Shown: positions 10,623 to 23,704, numbered from the stretch's first letter. The stretch: 64,000 bases of DNA from Methylomonas sp. UP202 (GCF_029910655.1 NZ_CP123897.1:806001-870000), one strand, 5' to 3'. Notes: generated by a model not told the origin, from the letters alone. Program-made: numbers and translations.

Positions 10623-13600
10623 TTGAAAGATTTAATGAATTTTTTAAAACGTCAAGGTCGCACCGAAGACTTCGACGCTATCCGCATTGGTTTGGCTTCT
10701 CCCGACATGATTCGCTCGTGGTCGTATGGCGAAGTGAAAAAGCCCGAAACGATTAATTACCGCACATTTAAGCCTGAGCGTGATGGTTTGTTTTGCGCCA
10801 AAATCTTTGGTCCTATCAGCGACTACGAATGTTTGTGCGGTAAATACAAGCGCTTAAAGCACCGCGGTGTAATTTGCGAAAAGTGCGGGGTCGAAGTAAC
10901 GCTATCCAAGGTTCGTCGCGAACGGATGGGGCACATCGATCTGGCCAGCCCGGTCGCTCACATTTGGTTCTTGAAGTCTCTCCCGTCGCGTATCGCGTTG
11001 CTGCTAGACATGACTCTGCGGTCGATCGAGCGCGTGTTGTATTTCGAGACATTCGTCGTCACCGATCCCGGTATGTCGCCGTTGGAAAAAGGTCAGTTGT
11101 TGACCGACGAAGAGTATTTGAATGCGATGGAAGAACACGGTGATGATTTTGTCGCCAAAATGGGCGCCGAGGCAATTTATGATCTGTTGAAATCCATCGA
11201 CTTGAAAGATGAAATCAACAAGTTGAAGGAAGAGATCAATTCGACCAACTCCGACACCAAGATTAAAAAGTACTCTAAACGGCTGAAGGTCATCGATTCT
11301 CTGCTGGCGTCCAACAATCGTCCGGAATGGATGATTATGACCGTGCTGCCGGTGCTTCCGCCCGAATTGCGTCCGCTGGTGCCGTTGGACGGTGGCCGTT
11401 TCGCGACCTCCGACTTGAACGATCTGTACCGCCGTGTCATCAACCGCAATAACCGTTTGACTCGGTTATTGGACCTGAACGCCCCGGACATCATTGTTCG
11501 CAACGAAAAACGAATGCTGCAAGAAGCCGTCGATGCCTTGCTGGATAACGGCCGTCGCGGCCGGGCCATTACCGGTAGCAACCGGCGCCCGCTGAAATCG
11601 CTGGCCGATATGATCAAGGGCAAGCAAGGTCGTTTCCGCCAAAATCTGTTGGGCAAACGGGTCGACTATTCGGGGCGTTCGGTAATCGTGGTCGGTCCAA
11701 CGCTGAGATTGCACCAATGCGGTCTGCCGAAAAAAATGGCCTTGGAGTTGTTCAAGCCGTTTATATTCAGCAAGCTGCAACTGCGCGGATTGGCGACCAC
11801 GATTAAAGCCGCTAAAAAAATGGTCGAGCGCGAAGGCGCTGAGGTGTGGGATATCCTCGAAGAGGTCATCCGTGAGCATCCGGTGCTACTGAACCGTGCG
11901 CCAACGCTGCATCGTTTGGGCATCCAAGCATTCGAGCCGACCCTAATCGAAGGCAAGGCGATCCAACTGCACCCGTTGGTGTGTAGTGCGTTCAACGCCG
12001 ACTTCGACGGCGACCAAATGGCAGTGCATATTCCGCTGTCGATCGAGGCGCAGTTAGAAGCTCGTACCTTAATGATGGCGACCAACAACATCTTGTCGCC
12101 CGCAAACGGAGAGCCGGTGATCAACCCGTCGCAAGACGTGGTTTTGGGTCTCTATTACATCAGCCGTGAAAAAGTCAATGCGGTCGGAGAGGGCAGCATA
12201 TTCACCGATTTGGCCGAGGTTATGAAAGCCTTGGATGCCAAGACAGTGGAGTTGCAAACCAAGGTTCAGGTCAGGATTACTGAAAAACTTAAAAACGCTG
12301 ACGGTGAGTGGGAAAGCATCACCAGTCGTAAACAAACAACGGTGGGGCGTGCCCTGATCTGGGAGATTGCTCCTGATGGCATGCCGTATGAGCTGATCAA
12401 CGTTGATATGACCAAGAAAAACATTTCGAGGTTAATCAACTATAGCTACCGCTACTTAGGTATAAAAGAAACAGTCATTCTAGCCGATCAAATCATGTAT
12501 TTGGGTTTCAAATACGCAACGAGAGCGGGTGTCTCGTTCGGTATCGAAGACATGGAAATTCCGGCTAAAAAAGCCGATATCATTCGTTCCGCCGAGGCCG
12601 AGGTTAACGAAATCCAGAATCAATATGCGTCAGGGTTAGTGACCGACGGCGAGCGATACAACAAGGTCGTCGATATTTGGTCGCGGGCAAACGATCAAGT
12701 TGCGAAAGTGATGATGGAAGGCTTGGGTGAAGACGAAGTGGTCGACGCCAAAGGTAATAACGTCAAGCAAAAATCGTTTAACTCGATCTTCATGATGGCC
12801 GAATCTGGCGCGCGGGGTTCAGCGGCGCAGATTCGCCAATTGGCGGGGATGCGCGGATTGATGGCTAAGCCGGACGGTTCGATCATCGAAACGCCAATTA
12901 CCGCGAACTTCCGGGAAGGTCTGGACGTATTGCAGTATTTCATCTCGACGCACGGTGCTCGTAAAGGTTTGGCGGATACGGCGTTAAAAACCGCTAACTC
13001 CGGTTATCTAACTCGACGTCTGGTAGACGTGGCGCAGGATCTGGTGATTGCCGAGCTGGATTGTGGGACCCAAAACGGTCTGACCATGACGCCGATCATC
13101 GAAGGCGGCGATGTGGTCGAGCCGCTGGTCGATCGGGTATTGGGCCGCGTGGCAGCAGTCGATGTGACCGACGCTTCCGGTTCAAAAGTGTTGATCCCGG
13201 CGGGTACGATGATCGATGAGAACCTGGTGACCGTTTTAGAAGAAAACGGCGTTGATAAAATGCTGGTTCGGTCGGTTATTACTTGCGAATCTCGGGTGGG
13301 CGTTTGCGCCAAATGTTACGGCCGCGATTTGGGACGTGGGCATCTGGTCAATAGCGGCGAGGCCATTGGTGTCGTCGCGGCTCAATCGATCGGTGAGCCG
13401 GGTACTCAGTTGACGATGAGGACCTTCCATATTGGTGGCGCGGCCTCCAGGTCGGCGGCTGTCAGCAATGTTCAAGTTAAATCCAGCGGTACCGCAAAAC
13501 TGAATAACCTGAAGACCGTTAGAAACCGAGAAAACAACTTGGTCGCGGTATCCCGTTCCGGCGAAGTTGGCGTGATGGACGATTATGGCCGTGAAAGAGA

Positions 13601-14834
13601 ACGCTATAAGATTCCGTATGGCGCGGTACTTTCGGTCGACGACGGCGGACGTGTCAGTGCCGGTGACATTATCGTCAACTGGGACCCGCACACTCATCCA
13701 GTTATCACCGAAGTGGATGGCTTCATTCAGTTGATCGATTTTATCGACGGTATCACCGTTCAAGAGCAGTCGGACGAAGTCACCGGGCTTACATCGCGTG
13801 TGGTAACCGATCCTAAGCAACGAAGTGCGGCCGGTAAAGAGCTGCGCCCCATGGTACGGTTGATAGACGAACAAGGCGGACAAATTAACTTACCTGGAAC
13901 CGATATTCCGGCTCAATATTTCTTGCCCGCCGGCGCAATTGTCGGGGTTAAGGATGGTGGTGAAGTAAAGGTTGGTGACGTATTGGCCCGGATTCCGCAA
14001 GAATCCAGTAAAACCCGCGATATCACCGGTGGTTTACCGCGGGTTGCGGACTTGTTCGAAGCTAGAAAAACCAAGGATCCGGCCATTCTTGCCGAAGCTA
14101 CCGGTATGGTGTCTTTCGGTAAGGAGACGAAGGGTAAGCAGCGCGTCATCATTACCGACGCCGAAGGGGAGCAATATGAAACGCTCATTCCAAAATGGCG
14201 TCATATCACGGTGTTCGAAGGTGAGTTTGTAGAAAAAGGCGAAACGATTGCCGAAGGGGAATTGACGCCGCACGATATTCTGCGTCTGAGAGGTATCGAG
14301 GAGCTGTCTGATTATCTGGTTAAGGAAATTCAGGATGTTTACCGTCTACAGGGTGTAAAAATAAACGACAAACATATCGAAGCCATCATCCGGCAAATGC
14401 TCCGGAAAGTTGAGATAACAGCTTCCGGCGAAACCGATTTTGTGAAAGGTGAGCAGGTAGAGCGCGTATTGGTCAATATTGTTAACGAACAGGCGGAAAA
14501 AGAAGGGAAAATTCCTGCTAGTTATGACTCATTGTTGTTAGGGATCACTAAGGCATCGTTGGCGACTGAGTCGTTTATATCTGCGGCCTCTTTCCAAGAG
14601 ACCACAAGAGTGTTGACCGACGCTGCAGTGCGAGGCATCAGCGATAGTCTGAACGGCCTAAAAGAGAATGTCATTGTTGGTCGTTTAATCCCGGCCGGTA
14701 CAGGTCTGGCCTATCACGAACAAAGGCGGAAAAAACGACATGCCGACTTGGCGGGCGGGATGGATTCCGGCATGTCTTCAGTCGAAGTGGTCGATGTCGA
14801 GGAAGCGCTGAAACAGGCGTTGAATATAGAATAA
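10623..14834 (+). CDS. rpoC: DNA-directed RNA polymerase subunit beta'
   Basis: This is the 1,403-residue beta' subunit. The start is a TTG at 10623 giving [11 protein letters not shown], which aligns with the E. coli N-terminus (itself a GTG start); GAGGATAAG lies just upstream. The N-terminal zinc ribbon shows CLCGKYKR and CEKCG (about residues 70-88). The catalytic Mg motif NADFDGDQM is at about 459-467. The second zinc site [15 protein letters not shown] is around 890. The bridge-helix and trigger-loop regions read normally. Confidence 0.99.
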   Translation: MKDLMNFLKRQGRTEDFDAIRIGLASPDMIRSWSYGEVKKPETINYRTFKPERDGLFCAKIFGPISDYECLCGKYKRLKHRGVICEKCGVEVTLSKVRRERMGHIDLASPVAHIWFLKSLPSRIALLLDMTLRSIERVLYFETFVVTDPGMSPLEKGQLLTDEEYLNAMEEHGDDFVAKMGAEAIYDLLKSIDLKDEINKLKEEINSTNSDTKIKKYSKRLKVIDSLLASNNRPEWMIMTVLPVLPPELRPLVPLDGGRFATSDLNDLYRRVINRNNRLTRLLDLNAPDIIVRNEKRMLQEAVDALLDNGRRGRAITGSNRRPLKSLADMIKGKQGRFRQNLLGKRVDYSGRSVIVVGPTLRLHQCGLPKKMALELFKPFIFSKLQLRGLATTIKAAKKMVEREGAEVWDILEEVIREHPVLLNRAPTLHRLGIQAFEPTLIEGKAIQLHPLVCSAFNADFDGDQMAVHIPLSIEAQLEARTLMMATNNILSPANGEPVINPSQDVVLGLYYISREKVNAVGEGSIFTDLAEVMKALDAKTVELQTKVQVRITEKLKNADGEWESITSRKQTTVGRALIWEIAPDGMPYELINVDMTKKNISRLINYSYRYLGIKETVILADQIMYLGFKYATRAGVSFGIEDMEIPAKKADIIRSAEAEVNEIQNQYASGLVTDGERYNKVVDIWSRANDQVAKVMMEGLGEDEVVDAKGNNVKQKSFNSIFMMAESGARGSAAQIRQLAGMRGLMAKPDGSIIETPITANFREGLDVLQYFISTHGARKGLADTALKTANSGYLTRRLVDVAQDLVIAELDCGTQNGLTMTPIIEGGDVVEPLVDRVLGRVAAVDVTDASGSKVLIPAGTMIDENLVTVLEENGVDKMLVRSVITCESRVGVCAKCYGRDLGRGHLVNSGEAIGVVAAQSIGEPGTQLTMRTFHIGGAASRSAAVSNVQVKSSGTAKLNNLKTVRNRENNLVAVSRSGEVGVMDDYGRERERYKIPYGAVLSVDDGGRVSAGDIIVNWDPHTHPVITEVDGFIQLIDFIDGITVQEQSDEVTGLTSRVVTDPKQRSAAGKELRPMVRLIDEQGGQINLPGTDIPAQYFLPAGAIVGVKDGGEVKVGDVLARIPQESSKTRDITGGLPRVADLFEARKTKDPAILAEATGMVSFGKETKGKQRVIITDAEGEQYETLIPKWRHITVFEGEFVEKGETIAEGELTPHDILRLRGIEELSDYLVKEIQDVYRLQGVKINDKHIEAIIRQMLRKVEITASGETDFVKGEQVERVLVNIVNEQAEKEGKIPASYDSLLLGITKASLATESFISAASFQETTRVLTDAAVRGISDSLNGLKENVIVGRLIPAGTGLAYHEQRRKKRHADLAGGMDSGMSSVEVVDVEEALKQALNIE

Positions 14835-14849
14835 CTCTAGTAAAAAAGC

Positions 14850-14878
14850 TTGACCTAACAATGATCTGCAGGTATTAT
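14850..14878 (+). promoter_or_regulatory. Sigma70-type promoter for the str operon
   Basis: TTGACC (14850-14855) and TATTAT (14873-14878) are 17 bases apart, 16 bases after the rpoC stop. The leader to rpsL would be about 95 nt. Because no promoter is evident between tuf and rpsJ, it may drive the str genes and also feed the S10 genes. Confidence 0.75.
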
Positions 14879-14979
14879 GCTCTGCTCACATCAGCCAAGA
14901 GATTTGGGTGGAGCAATGCCATTCGGTTGGGCGACTAATTGTATTGCTTATTAACATTGCATATTTGGAGTAGTTAAGA

Positions 14980-15354
14980 ATGGCCACGATCAATCAGTTG
15001 GTCCGTAAGCCTCGTGCTAAAAAAATCGAAAAGACCAATGTTCCGGCATTGGAAGCCTGCCCCCAAAGGCGAGGTGTGTGTACTCGTGTTTATACGACTA
15101 CGCCTAAGAAGCCTAATTCGGCCTTGCGTAAGGTGGCTAGGGTTAGATTGACCAATGGTGCCGAGGTTAGTAGTTATATTGGCGGAGAGGGGCACAATTT
15201 ACAAGAGCACTCCGTGGTTCTGATTCGTGGTGGTAGGGTCAAAGACTTGCCCGGTGTTCGTTACCACGTTGTGCGAGGAAGCTTGGATACTTCAGGCGTA
15301 AAAGATAGAAAGTGCGGGCGCTCCAAATATGGCGCTAAGCGGCCTAAGAAATAA
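14980..15354 (+). CDS. rpsL: 30S ribosomal protein S12
   Basis: This 124-residue protein at the decoding centre controls translational accuracy. The loops [13 protein letters not shown] and [13 protein letters not shown] carry the wild-type lysines and Pro associated with streptomycin sensitivity. It is the first gene of the str operon, with Shine-Dalgarno TTGGAG upstream of the ATG. Confidence 0.98.
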   Translation: MATINQLVRKPRAKKIEKTNVPALEACPQRRGVCTRVYTTTPKKPNSALRKVARVRLTNGAEVSSYIGGEGHNLQEHSVVLIRGGRVKDLPGVRYHVVRGSLDTSGVKDRKCGRSKYGAKRPKK

Positions 15355-15364
15355 AGGTTGGTAA

Positions 15365-15838
<474 letters not shown>

Positions 15839-15865
15839 GGCTCGTGATGCCTTTGGGGTGATAAC

Positions 15866-17959
15866 GTGGTTCGCAAAACGCCTATAGAGCGTTATCGAAA
15901 TATAGGCATAATGGCCCACATTGATGCCGGGAAGACGACCACTACCGAGCGTGTTCTGTTTTACACAGGGGTTTCGCATAAGATCGGCGAAGTGCATGAC
16001 GGCGCCGCGACAATGGATTGGATGGCTCAAGAGCAAGAGAGGGGCATCACGATTACGTCAGCGGCGACAACGTGTTTTTGGTCTGGAATGTGGAAGCAAC
16101 ATTCCGAGCACAGAATCAATATTATCGATACGCCAGGGCACGTTGACTTTACGATTGAAGTTGAGCGGTCTCTTAGGGTGTTGGACGGCGCTTGTGCGGT
16201 GTTCTGTGCGGTAGGAGGTGTGGAGCCTCAGTCCGAGACAGTTTGGCGGCAAGCTAACAAATACCACGTTCCTCGTTTAGCATTCGTTAATAAGATGGAT
16301 CGTACCGGGGCTGACTTTTACAGGGTATTAGAGCAGATAAAGGGACGATTAGGTAGTAACCCTGTGGCCATGCAGCTGCCAATAGGTGTAGAGGACGGTT
16401 TTAAGGGGGTTGTTGATCTTATTGAAATGAAGGCTGTGTATTGGGACGACACCAGTATGGGGCTGAAATTTCAGCAAGGGGAAATTCCTGTCGACATGGT
16501 TGTTCAAGCTGGTGAATGGCGGGAAAAATTGCTTGAAGCGGCTGCTGAGGCGTCCGAAGAGTTTATGGATAAATATCTTGAGCAAGGCTTGTTGAGTAAT
16601 CAGGATATTAAGTTAGGTATCAGAGCGCAAACGCTTAATAATAAAATTGTTCCGGCGTATTGCGGCTCCGCCTTTAAAAACAAAGGCGTTCAGTGTGTAT
16701 TAGATGGTATCATTGACTATTTGCCATCCCCTTCAGACATTGATGCTGTGGTAGGGCATGTAAATGACGAATTAGATGCTATACGTCAGCCGACTGACGA
16801 CGAATCTTTTTCCGCGTTGGCTTTTAAAATCGCCACCGACCCGTATGTTGGGATGCTGACATTTCTGCGGGTTTATTCAGGTGTTTTAAAATCCGGCGAT
16901 GCTGTTTTGAATGTTGCAAAAGGCAAGCGTGAACGAATTGGACGCATTGTCCAAATGCATGCCAATAGTCGGGAAGAGATTGGAGAAGTTCGAGCCGGCG
17001 ACATCGCCGCCGTAATCGGATTAAAAGAGGTTACTACCGGTGATACGTTCTGCGATATGGCGCATCCCATTTTGCTGGAGCGTATGGAGTTTCCTGAGCC
17101 GGTAATCTCTGTTGCGGTAGAACCGAAAACCAAAGCCGATCAAGATAAGATGGGCAATGCGTTGGCAAAACTGGCGCAGGAAGATCCGTCCTTTCGTGTG
17201 AGTTCCGATCCGGAATCCGGGCAAACGCTAATAGCGGGCATGGGGGAGCTTCATCTCGAGATCATTGTCGATCGGATGCGGCGCGAATTTAATGTCGAAG
17301 CTAATGTCGGCGCACCGCAGGTGGCGTACAGGGAAACGATACGTAAGTCCTTGGAGTGCGAGGGTAAATTTATTCGACAGACCGGCGGCAAGGGGCAGTA
17401 CGGTCACGTGTGGCTCAAGTTGGAGCCCAAGGCGGCTGGTAGCGGCTATGAGTTCGTAAACGGCGTTGTAGGCGGGGCTGTTCCTAAAGAGTATATCCCC
17501 GCGGTAGATAAAGGTATTCAAGAGCAAATGGAAAACGGCGTACTCGCTGGTTTCCCAATGGTGGACGTCAAGGTTACTTTGTTCGATGGTTCGTATCATG
17601 ATGTCGATTCGAATGAAATGGCTTTCAAGATAGCAGGGTCTATGTGTTTCAGGGACGGAGCTAAGGCTGCAAATCCTGTATTGCTGGAACCCATTATGAA
17701 AGTGGAAGTAGTCACTCCAGAGGATTATATGGGGGAAGTCGTTGGTGACGTTAACCGGCGCAGAGGGGTTATTCACGGCATGGAAGACGTACCGGCTGGT
17801 AAGGTAATTAGTTGTGAAGTGCCGCTCTCGGAAATGTTTGGCTATGCAACCGATTTGCGATCGGCCACGCAAGGTAGAGCAACCTACAGTATGCAGTTTG
17901 AAAGATATAACGAAGCACCTGCGCATATAGCGGAAGCGATTATTAGAAAAGTATCTTAA
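15866..17959 (+). CDS. fusA: Elongation factor G
   Basis: This 697-residue translocase GTPase has G1 [13 protein letters not shown] (about residues 16-28), the switch region [20 protein letters not shown] and [10 protein letters not shown], then domains II to V. The start is a GTG at 15866 with GGGGTGA just upstream, giving [15 protein letters not shown] in line with the family. It lies between rpsG and tuf in the standard str order. Confidence 0.98.
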   Translation: MVRKTPIERYRNIGIMAHIDAGKTTTTERVLFYTGVSHKIGEVHDGAATMDWMAQEQERGITITSAATTCFWSGMWKQHSEHRINIIDTPGHVDFTIEVERSLRVLDGACAVFCAVGGVEPQSETVWRQANKYHVPRLAFVNKMDRTGADFYRVLEQIKGRLGSNPVAMQLPIGVEDGFKGVVDLIEMKAVYWDDTSMGLKFQQGEIPVDMVVQAGEWREKLLEAAAEASEEFMDKYLEQGLLSNQDIKLGIRAQTLNNKIVPAYCGSAFKNKGVQCVLDGIIDYLPSPSDIDAVVGHVNDELDAIRQPTDDESFSALAFKIATDPYVGMLTFLRVYSGVLKSGDAVLNVAKGKRERIGRIVQMHANSREEIGEVRAGDIAAVIGLKEVTTGDTFCDMAHPILLERMEFPEPVISVAVEPKTKADQDKMGNALAKLAQEDPSFRVSSDPESGQTLIAGMGELHLEIIVDRMRREFNVEANVGAPQVAYRETIRKSLECEGKFIRQTGGKGQYGHVWLKLEPKAAGSGYEFVNGVVGGAVPKEYIPAVDKGIQEQMENGVLAGFPMVDVKVTLFDGSYHDVDSNEMAFKIAGSMCFRDGAKAANPVLLEPIMKVEVVTPEDYMGEVVGDVNRRRGVIHGMEDVPAGKVISCEVPLSEMFGYATDLRSATQGRATYSMQFERYNEAPAHIAEAIIRKVS

Positions 17960-17987
17960 ATTTTTTATAAATATCAGGTATCGAGTC

Positions 17988-19178
17988 ATGGCAAAAGAAA
18001 AATTTGAAAGAAAGAAACCGCACGTAAACGTGGGCACGATTGGTCACGTCGACCACGGAAAAACCACGTTGACCGCCGCGTTGACGAAAGTAATGGCGGA
18101 ACTGCAAGGCGGTGAAGCAAAAGCTTTCGATCAAATTGACAATGCGCCAGAAGAGCGTGCGCGCGGTATTACTATTTCGACCTCGCACGTTGAATACGAG
18201 TCTGCGTCACGCCACTACGCACACGTAGACTGCCCGGGTCACGCCGACTACGTCAAAAACATGATTACCGGCGCCGCTCAAATGGATGGCGCGATTTTAG
18301 TTTGCTCGGCCGCCGACGGTCCGATGCCGCAAACCCGCGAGCATATCCTGCTGTCTCGTCAGGTCGGCGTTCCGTACATCGTGGTGTTCCTGAATAAAGC
18401 CGACATGGTCGACGACGCGGAACTGATCGAGCTGGTTGAAATGGAAATTCGTGAATTGTTGAATCAATACGAATTCCCCGGCGACGACACCCCTATCATT
18501 ATCGGCTCCGCACTGAAAGCGTTGGAAGGCGATCAAAGCGAAATCGGCGTGCAATCCGTCGTCAAGCTGGTTGAAGCACTGGACAGCTATATCCCTGAAC
18601 CAGAGCGCGCGATCGACGGCAAATTCTTGATGCCGATCGAAGACGTCTTCTCGATTTCAGGCCGCGGTACCGTCGTTACCGGTCGTGTGGAACGTGGGAT
18701 TATTAAAGTGGGTGAAGAGGTCGAGATCGTCGGCATTCGCGACACGCAGAAAACCACCTGTACCGGTGTAGAAATGTTCCGCAAACTGCTCGATCAAGGC
18801 CAAGCGGGCGACAATGTAGGTGTCTTGTTGCGTGGCACCAAACGCGACGACGTCGAACGCGGTCAAGTTCTGGCTCACGTGAACAGCATCAAGCCGCACT
18901 CGCACTTTAAAGCCGAAATTTACGTGCTGTCCAAGGAAGAGGGTGGTCGTCATACGCCATTTTTCAACGGCTATCGGCCGCAATTTTACTTCCGTACCAC
19001 CGATGTCACAGGCGCGGTTGAATTGCCGGAAGGCGTCGAAATGGTGATGCCTGGCGACAACATCTCCGTCACCGTCAAATTGATCTCACCGATCGCGATG
19101 GAAGACGGTCTGCGCTTTGCAATTCGCGAAGGCGGTCGCACCGTGGGTGCCGGCGTCGTGGCTTCTATCATCGAGTAA
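17988..19178 (+). CDS. tuf: Elongation factor Tu, copy 2 (str operon)
   Basis: This 396-residue protein is identical in sequence to copy 1 at 1779-2969. The upstream sequences are unrelated, and identity begins at the ATG. Differences I can find are one synonymous base in a Ser codon (G at 2858 versus C here) and three in the last four sense codons. Such near-identity 16.2 kb apart points to ongoing gene conversion. It lies 28 bases after fusA and only 6 bases before rpsJ. Confidence 0.98.
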   Translation: MAKEKFERKKPHVNVGTIGHVDHGKTTLTAALTKVMAELQGGEAKAFDQIDNAPEERARGITISTSHVEYESASRHYAHVDCPGHADYVKNMITGAAQMDGAILVCSAADGPMPQTREHILLSRQVGVPYIVVFLNKADMVDDAELIELVEMEIRELLNQYEFPGDDTPIIIGSALKALEGDQSEIGVQSVVKLVEALDSYIPEPERAIDGKFLMPIEDVFSISGRGTVVTGRVERGIIKVGEEVEIVGIRDTQKTTCTGVEMFRKLLDQGQAGDNVGVLLRGTKRDDVERGQVLAHVNSIKPHSHFKAEIYVLSKEEGGRHTPFFNGYRPQFYFRTTDVTGAVELPEGVEMVMPGDNISVTVKLISPIAMEDGLRFAIREGGRTVGAGVVASIIE

Positions 19179-19184
19179 TTAACC

Positions 19185-19496
19185 ATGGCAAATCAAACTA
19201 TCAGAATCCAATTAAAGGCATTCGATCATAAACTCATCGATCAATCCGCCGGAGAGATAGTAGAGACAGCGAAGCGGACTGGCGCCCAAGTTAAGGGTCC
19301 GATTCCTTTGCCTACTAGAAAAGAAAGATTCACAGTACTTATTTCGCCTCACGTTAACAAAGATGCGCGCGACCAGTACGAGTTGAGAACTTATAAGCGG
19401 TTGCTTGATATAGTCGAGCCAACCGATAAAACAGTCGATGCCTTGATGAAGTTGGATCTGGCGGCTGGCGTAGATGTACAAATCAAGCTGAAATAA
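19185..19496 (+). CDS. rpsJ: 30S ribosomal protein S10
   Basis: This 103-residue protein of the 30S head is also NusE, the NusB partner in antitermination. It starts [14 protein letters not shown] and contains [14 protein letters not shown], both diagnostic. Only 6 bases separate it from the tuf stop, so the str and S10 operons appear fused here. The long S10 leader of E. coli is absent. Confidence 0.98.
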   Translation: MANQTIRIQLKAFDHKLIDQSAGEIVETAKRTGAQVKGPIPLPTRKERFTVLISPHVNKDARDQYELRTYKRLLDIVEPTDKTVDALMKLDLAAGVDVQIKLK

Positions 19497-19526
19497 GCAG
19501 TAAGTAATAATTTTGAGGATTGGCAG

Positions 19527-20168
19527 ATGTCAATAGGTCTTATTGGTCGTAAATGTGGTATGACCCGGATTTTTTGCGAAGACGGTTCAGCGGTACCAGT
19601 AACTGTGCTCCAAATTGACTCGAATAGGGTCATACAAGTGAAAAGTATCGAAAAAGATGGGTATCGTGCGGTTCAAGTTGCTGCGGGCGATATCAAGTCT
19701 TCGAAAGTCAATAGAGCAATGGCCGGTCACTATGCATCTGCCAACGTTACAGCGGGTAGGGGTTTGTGGGAGTTTCGGCTGAGCGACGAACAAGGTGTCG
19801 ATTTGGCTCCCGGCGCATCTTTGGACGTAAATGTTTTTGAAGCCGGACAAAAAGTGGACGTGTCCGGCACAAGTATCGGTAAAGGTTTTGCCGGTACGGT
19901 TAAAAGGCATAACTTCCGTACTCAGGATGCAACGCACGGTAACTCGCGATCTCACCGCGTACCCGGTTCGAATGGTATGAATCAGACCCCTGGACGGGTT
20001 TTCAAGGGCAAGAAAATGTGCGGTCAGATGGGTGCGGTGAAAACCACGGTACAAAACCTGACGGTTCATTCTATTGACGCTGAAAGGGGATTAATACTCG
20101 TTAGAGGCGCTGTACCCGGTGCTAAGGGCGGTGATGTCGTCATCACACCAGCAGTCAAGAAAGGTTAA
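19527..20168 (+). CDS. rplC: 50S ribosomal protein L3
   Basis: This 213-residue early assembly protein reaches toward the peptidyl-transferase centre. The conserved [18 protein letters not shown] segment contains the Gln that PrmB methylates in enterobacteria. Shine-Dalgarno GAGGA lies before the ATG. It is the second gene of the S10 cluster. Confidence 0.98.
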   Translation: MSIGLIGRKCGMTRIFCEDGSAVPVTVLQIDSNRVIQVKSIEKDGYRAVQVAAGDIKSSKVNRAMAGHYASANVTAGRGLWEFRLSDEQGVDLAPGASLDVNVFEAGQKVDVSGTSIGKGFAGTVKRHNFRTQDATHGNSRSHRVPGSNGMNQTPGRVFKGKKMCGQMGAVKTTVQNLTVHSIDAERGLILVRGAVPGAKGGDVVITPAVKKG

Positions 20169-20180
20169 TAAGGTTAATTT

Positions 20181-20801
20181 ATGAGTTTGCAAATACCTGC
20201 AATAAACGGTGGAGACGCAGCTCAAGCGCTCGATGTCTCTGAAGCCGTATTCGGTCAAGAATACAACGAGACGCTGGTGCATCAACTGGTAACCAAATAC
20301 ATGGCTGGGGCCAGGGCCGGAACAAAAGCGCAAAAGACTCGCTCGGACGTGAGCGGAGGCTGCGCTAAGCCGTGGCGGCAAAAAGGCACTGGACGTGCAC
20401 GCGTTGGTAGCACTCGCAGCCCAATTTGGCGGACAGGCGGTGTTACATTTGCCGCCCAGCCGCGTTCGTACGACCAAAAGTTGAACAAGAAGATGTACAA
20501 AGTAGGCATACGCTCAATCTTTTCAGAGCTTTTAAGACAGGGGCGTCTTGCGGTTTGCGATGACCTCACTCCTGCCGTGCCAAAGACCAAAGAGTTCCTG
20601 AAAAAAATCAGCGGGATCGAGGTCAAACGTCTACTAGTAGTGGCTGAGGATTTGAACGAAAATCTGATTCTTGCTGCCCGGAATATTCCTTATGTCGCAG
20701 TTGTAACACCGACCAGCGTCGATCCGGTGTCTTTGGTTTCGGCTGACAAAGTCATTGCCACTGCGGCGGCGTTGAAACAAATTGAGGAGCGATTGGCATG
20801 A
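20181..20801 (+). CDS. rplD: 50S ribosomal protein L4
   Basis: This 206-residue protein lines the exit tunnel with its extended loop, here including KPWRQKGTGRARVGS. In E. coli L4 also represses the S10 operon through a leader; no such leader is seen in front of rpsJ here. The stop overlaps the rplW start by four bases (ATGA). Confidence 0.97.
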   Translation: MSLQIPAINGGDAAQALDVSEAVFGQEYNETLVHQLVTKYMAGARAGTKAQKTRSDVSGGCAKPWRQKGTGRARVGSTRSPIWRTGGVTFAAQPRSYDQKLNKKMYKVGIRSIFSELLRQGRLAVCDDLTPAVPKTKEFLKKISGIEVKRLLVVAEDLNENLILAARNIPYVAVVTPTSVDPVSLVSADKVIATAAALKQIEERLA

Positions 20802-21097
20802 GTGCTCAAAAAATTAAGCTAGCAAATGTGCTGCAGGCCCCAATCATTTCAGAAAAAAGCACAAACGCTGCGGATCAAAACAACCAGTTCGTCTTTAAGG
20901 TTCAAAAAACTGCTAGCAAACTACAAGTAAAGCAGGCGGTCGAGCTCATGTTCAATGTAAAAGTCGAATCAGTTCGGGTTTTGAACGTGAAAGGAAAAAT
21001 AAAGAGATTTGGACGCAGTATCGGTAAACGCTCTGATTGGAAAAAAGCATACATAAAGCTTGAATCCGGTCATAGCATCGAATTGGCAACGGCATAG
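20798..21097 (+). CDS. rplW: 50S ribosomal protein L23
   Basis: This 99-residue protein sits at the exit-tunnel mouth and is a docking site for trigger factor and SRP. PIISEKST and the C-terminal KRFGRSIGKRSDWKKAYI are characteristic. It is translationally coupled to rplD by an ATGA overlap. Confidence 0.97.
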   Translation: MSAQKIKLANVLQAPIISEKSTNAADQNNQFVFKVQKTASKLQVKQAVELMFNVKVESVRVLNVKGKIKRFGRSIGKRSDWKKAYIKLESGHSIELATA

Positions 21098-21135
21098 TAA
21101 GTTTTAATTAGGTTAATTAGGAGCGGTAGAAGAGC

Positions 21136-21963
21136 ATGGCTATTCTGAAATCAAAGCCGACATCTCCAGGTTCTCGGTTTGTAGTGCGTGTACAAAATAA
21201 TGATTTGCATAAGGGTAAGCCATTTGCGCAACTACTGGACAAAAAAGGGAATACTGGCGGTCGTAATAACATGGGGCGAATCACCACGCGCCACATCGGC
21301 GGAGGACACAAAAAGTTCTACCGTATCATAGATTTCAAACGCAACAAGACAGACATTCCGGCTGTTGTTGAACGGATCGAATATGACCCAAATCGGACTG
21401 CGAATATCGCGTTGGTGTTATTTAAAGACGGTGAGCGCCGCTATATTATCGCGCCCAAAGGCATTGAGCTGGGTCAAGAAATACTGAGTGCCGAAACAAC
21501 GCCAGTTAAACCAGGCAATTGCATGCCATTGCGGAACATGCCACTTGGCACGACTTTGCACTGCGTAGAGTTGCGGCCGGGTAAAGGAGCTCAAATCGCC
21601 CGGAGCGCCGGAACGTCGGTGCAATTGGTCGCGAAAGACGGCGCCTACGTTACAGTTCGCCTGCGATCCGGTGAGATGCGTAAGGTCTCCGCAGATTGCA
21701 AGGGTGTCGTCGGCGAAGTATCTAACTCCGAACATAACTTGATTTCGTTAGGGAAAGCCGGTGCGAAGAGATGGAGAGGTGTTCGCCCGACAGTGCGTGG
21801 TGTCGCAATGAACCCGGTCGATCATCCCCATGGTGGCGGTGAAGGGCGCACTTCCGGTGGTAGACACCCGGTATCACCCTGGGGTACCCCTACTAAGGGT
21901 TATAAAACGCGCAAAAACAAACGTACTGACAATATGATTGTCAGACGCCGTAAGCAAAAATAA
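21136..21963 (+). CDS. rplB: 50S ribosomal protein L2
   Basis: This 275-residue protein is required for subunit joining and peptidyl-transferase activity. The conserved His near residue 229 lies in [15 protein letters not shown]. The N-terminal [18 protein letters not shown] is also typical. Shine-Dalgarno TTAGGAG is upstream. Confidence 0.98.
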   Translation: MAILKSKPTSPGSRFVVRVQNNDLHKGKPFAQLLDKKGNTGGRNNMGRITTRHIGGGHKKFYRIIDFKRNKTDIPAVVERIEYDPNRTANIALVLFKDGERRYIIAPKGIELGQEILSAETTPVKPGNCMPLRNMPLGTTLHCVELRPGKGAQIARSAGTSVQLVAKDGAYVTVRLRSGEMRKVSADCKGVVGEVSNSEHNLISLGKAGAKRWRGVRPTVRGVAMNPVDHPHGGGEGRTSGGRHPVSPWGTPTKGYKTRKNKRTDNMIVRRRKQK

Positions 21964-21975
21964 GAGGTATCTGAC

Positions 21976-22248
21976 GTGCCACGTTCAATTAAAAAAGGTC
22001 CATTTATCGATCACCACTTGTTGAAGAAAGTAGACGAAGCGGTTCGAACGAATAATAGGAAACCGATTAAAACCTGGTCTAGAAGGTCGATGATTAGTCC
22101 TGAGATGTTGGGGCTGACCATAGCGGTTCATAACGGAAAACTACACGTGCCGGTCTTGATTACCGAAAATATGGTTGGTCACAAGTTGGGTGAGTTTTCG
22201 CCAACGAGAACCTACAAGGGCCATATTGCTGACAAGAAATCGAGATAA
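21976..22248 (+). CDS. rpsS: 30S ribosomal protein S19
   Basis: This 90-residue 30S-head protein forms a complex with S13. The start is a GTG at 21976 giving [15 protein letters not shown], the usual N-terminus. [16 protein letters not shown] is the family signature. It lies 12 bases after rplB. Confidence 0.97.
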   Translation: MPRSIKKGPFIDHHLLKKVDEAVRTNNRKPIKTWSRRSMISPEMLGLTIAVHNGKLHVPVLITENMVGHKLGEFSPTRTYKGHIADKKSR

Positions 22249-22257
22249 GGAGTGAAT

Positions 22258-22590
22258 GTGGAAGTATCAGCAAAATTGAGTAACGCTCCGCTGTCTGCTC
22301 AGAAGGCAAGATTGGTTGGCGATCAGATTCGCGGTTTGCCGGTTGAAAAAGCGCTAAACCTGTTGAATTTCAGCTCAAAGAAAGCCGCCGCAATTGTTAA
22401 GAAGGTTTTGGAATCGGCAATTGCGAATGCAGAGCATAACGAAAATGCCGATGTCGACGAGCTGAAAGTATCGACGGTCTTCGTGAATGAAGGCAGGACG
22501 TTAAAACGCGTAAGTGCAAGAGCTAAAGGGCGTGCAAACCATATCCTGAAAAGGACTTGCCATATAACCATTAAAGTAGCAGAGAAATAG
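22258..22590 (+). CDS. rplV: 50S ribosomal protein L22
   Basis: This 110-residue tunnel protein has a beta hairpin containing the macrolide-region [14 protein letters not shown]. Two GTG codons are possible. I chose the one at 22258 because the AAGGAG sequence ends at about 22251, giving normal spacing, and because 110 residues equals the E. coli length. The GTG at 22252 lies against the Shine-Dalgarno. No Leu, Lys or Ala changes that would suggest macrolide resistance can be judged without alignment. Confidence 0.93.
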   Translation: MEVSAKLSNAPLSAQKARLVGDQIRGLPVEKALNLLNFSSKKAAAIVKKVLESAIANAEHNENADVDELKVSTVFVNEGRTLKRVSARAKGRANHILKRTCHITIKVAEK

Positions 22591-22599
22591 AGGTAGAAA

Positions 22600-23271
22600 A
22601 TGGGACAAAAAGTACATCCCACTGGGATTCGTCTCGGGATTGTAAAAGATTGGACTTCTAGATGGTACGCAAATAGCCAGAACTACCCTGTACTGCTGCT
22701 GCAAGATCTTAAGGTTCGCGAATACATAAAACAAAAGCTTGCGCACGCTTCAGTTAGTCGCGTTCAGATAAATCGTCCGGCGAACAACGCGAACATTACT
22801 GTGCATACTGCGCGGCCTGGTATTGTTATCGGCAAGAAGGGCGAAGACATCGATATTTTGCGACAAAATATTTCCGCAATGATGGGCGTTCCGGTTCAGT
22901 TAAATGTGGAAGAGATTCGGAAACCTGAACTAGATGCTTATTTGGTAGCGGAAAGTATCGCTCAGCAACTCGAAAAACGAATTATGTACCGCCGAGCTAT
23001 GAAAAGAGCCGTTACGAACACAATGCGTTTAGGTGCCGAGGGTATCAAAATTACAGTCGCTGGACGGTTAAATGGTGCGGAGATCGCTAGAACCGAGTGG
23101 TATCGCGAAGGTCGAGTTCCTCTTCATACGTTGCGAGCCGATATTGATTACGGTACCGCCGAGGCGAAAACGACTTACGGCATTATCGGTATAAAAGTCT
23201 GGATATTTAAAGGTGAGGTGTTCGATATGGACGCCCATACAGCCTCTTTAAATGCCGAAAATAAGAAGTAG
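22600..23271 (+). CDS. rpsC: 30S ribosomal protein S3
   Basis: This 223-residue protein lies at the mRNA entry tunnel and has helicase-assisting residues. A KH domain is seen around [11 protein letters not shown] (about residues 69-79). The C-terminal domain has the typical [26 protein letters not shown] sequence, quoted here only by its first residues [10 protein letters not shown]. It starts 9 bases after rplV. Confidence 0.98.
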   Translation: MGQKVHPTGIRLGIVKDWTSRWYANSQNYPVLLLQDLKVREYIKQKLAHASVSRVQINRPANNANITVHTARPGIVIGKKGEDIDILRQNISAMMGVPVQLNVEEIRKPELDAYLVAESIAQQLEKRIMYRRAMKRAVTNTMRLGAEGIKITVAGRLNGAEIARTEWYREGRVPLHTLRADIDYGTAEAKTTYGIIGIKVWIFKGEVFDMDAHTASLNAENKK

Positions 23272-23290
23272 TTGAAGGAGTAAATTAGAC

Positions 23291-23704
23291 ATGCTTCAAC
23301 CGAAAAGAACAAAATTTCGAAAACAACATACCGGCAGAAATAACGGCACAGCCTTGCGGGGTTCGTCTGTTAGCTTTGGCGAATATGGCTTAAAGGCGTT
23401 AAGTCGTGGTAGAATGACCGCCCGTCAAATCGAGGCGGCACGTCGGGCGATTAGTCGGCACGTAAAACGTGGAGGAAAGATTTGGATCAGAATCTTTCCC
23501 GATAAGCCTATCACCAAAAAGCCATTAGAAGTTCGGATGGGTAAAGGTAAAGGTAGCGTGGAATACTGGGTCGCTCAAATTAAGCCTGGTACCATGCTGT
23601 TTGAAATTGAGGGTGTTTCCGAGGAGATGGCTAGGGAAGCATTTCAGCTAGCGGCCGCGAAATTGCCGGTAAAAACTACTTTCTCTGCACGGACAATAAT
23701 GTAA
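23291..23704 (+). CDS. rplP: 50S ribosomal protein L16
   Basis: This 137-residue protein contacts A-site t[20 protein letters not shown] and [19 protein letters not shown] are diagnostic; the Arg hydroxylated by YcfD in enterobacteria lies in the latter region. The stop TAATG overlaps the rpmC start by one base. Confidence 0.98.
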   Translation: MLQPKRTKFRKQHTGRNNGTALRGSSVSFGEYGLKALSRGRMTARQIEAARRAISRHVKRGGKIWIRIFPDKPITKKPLEVRMGKGKGSVEYWVAQIKPGTMLFEIEGVSEEMAREAFQLAAAKLPVKTTFSARTIM

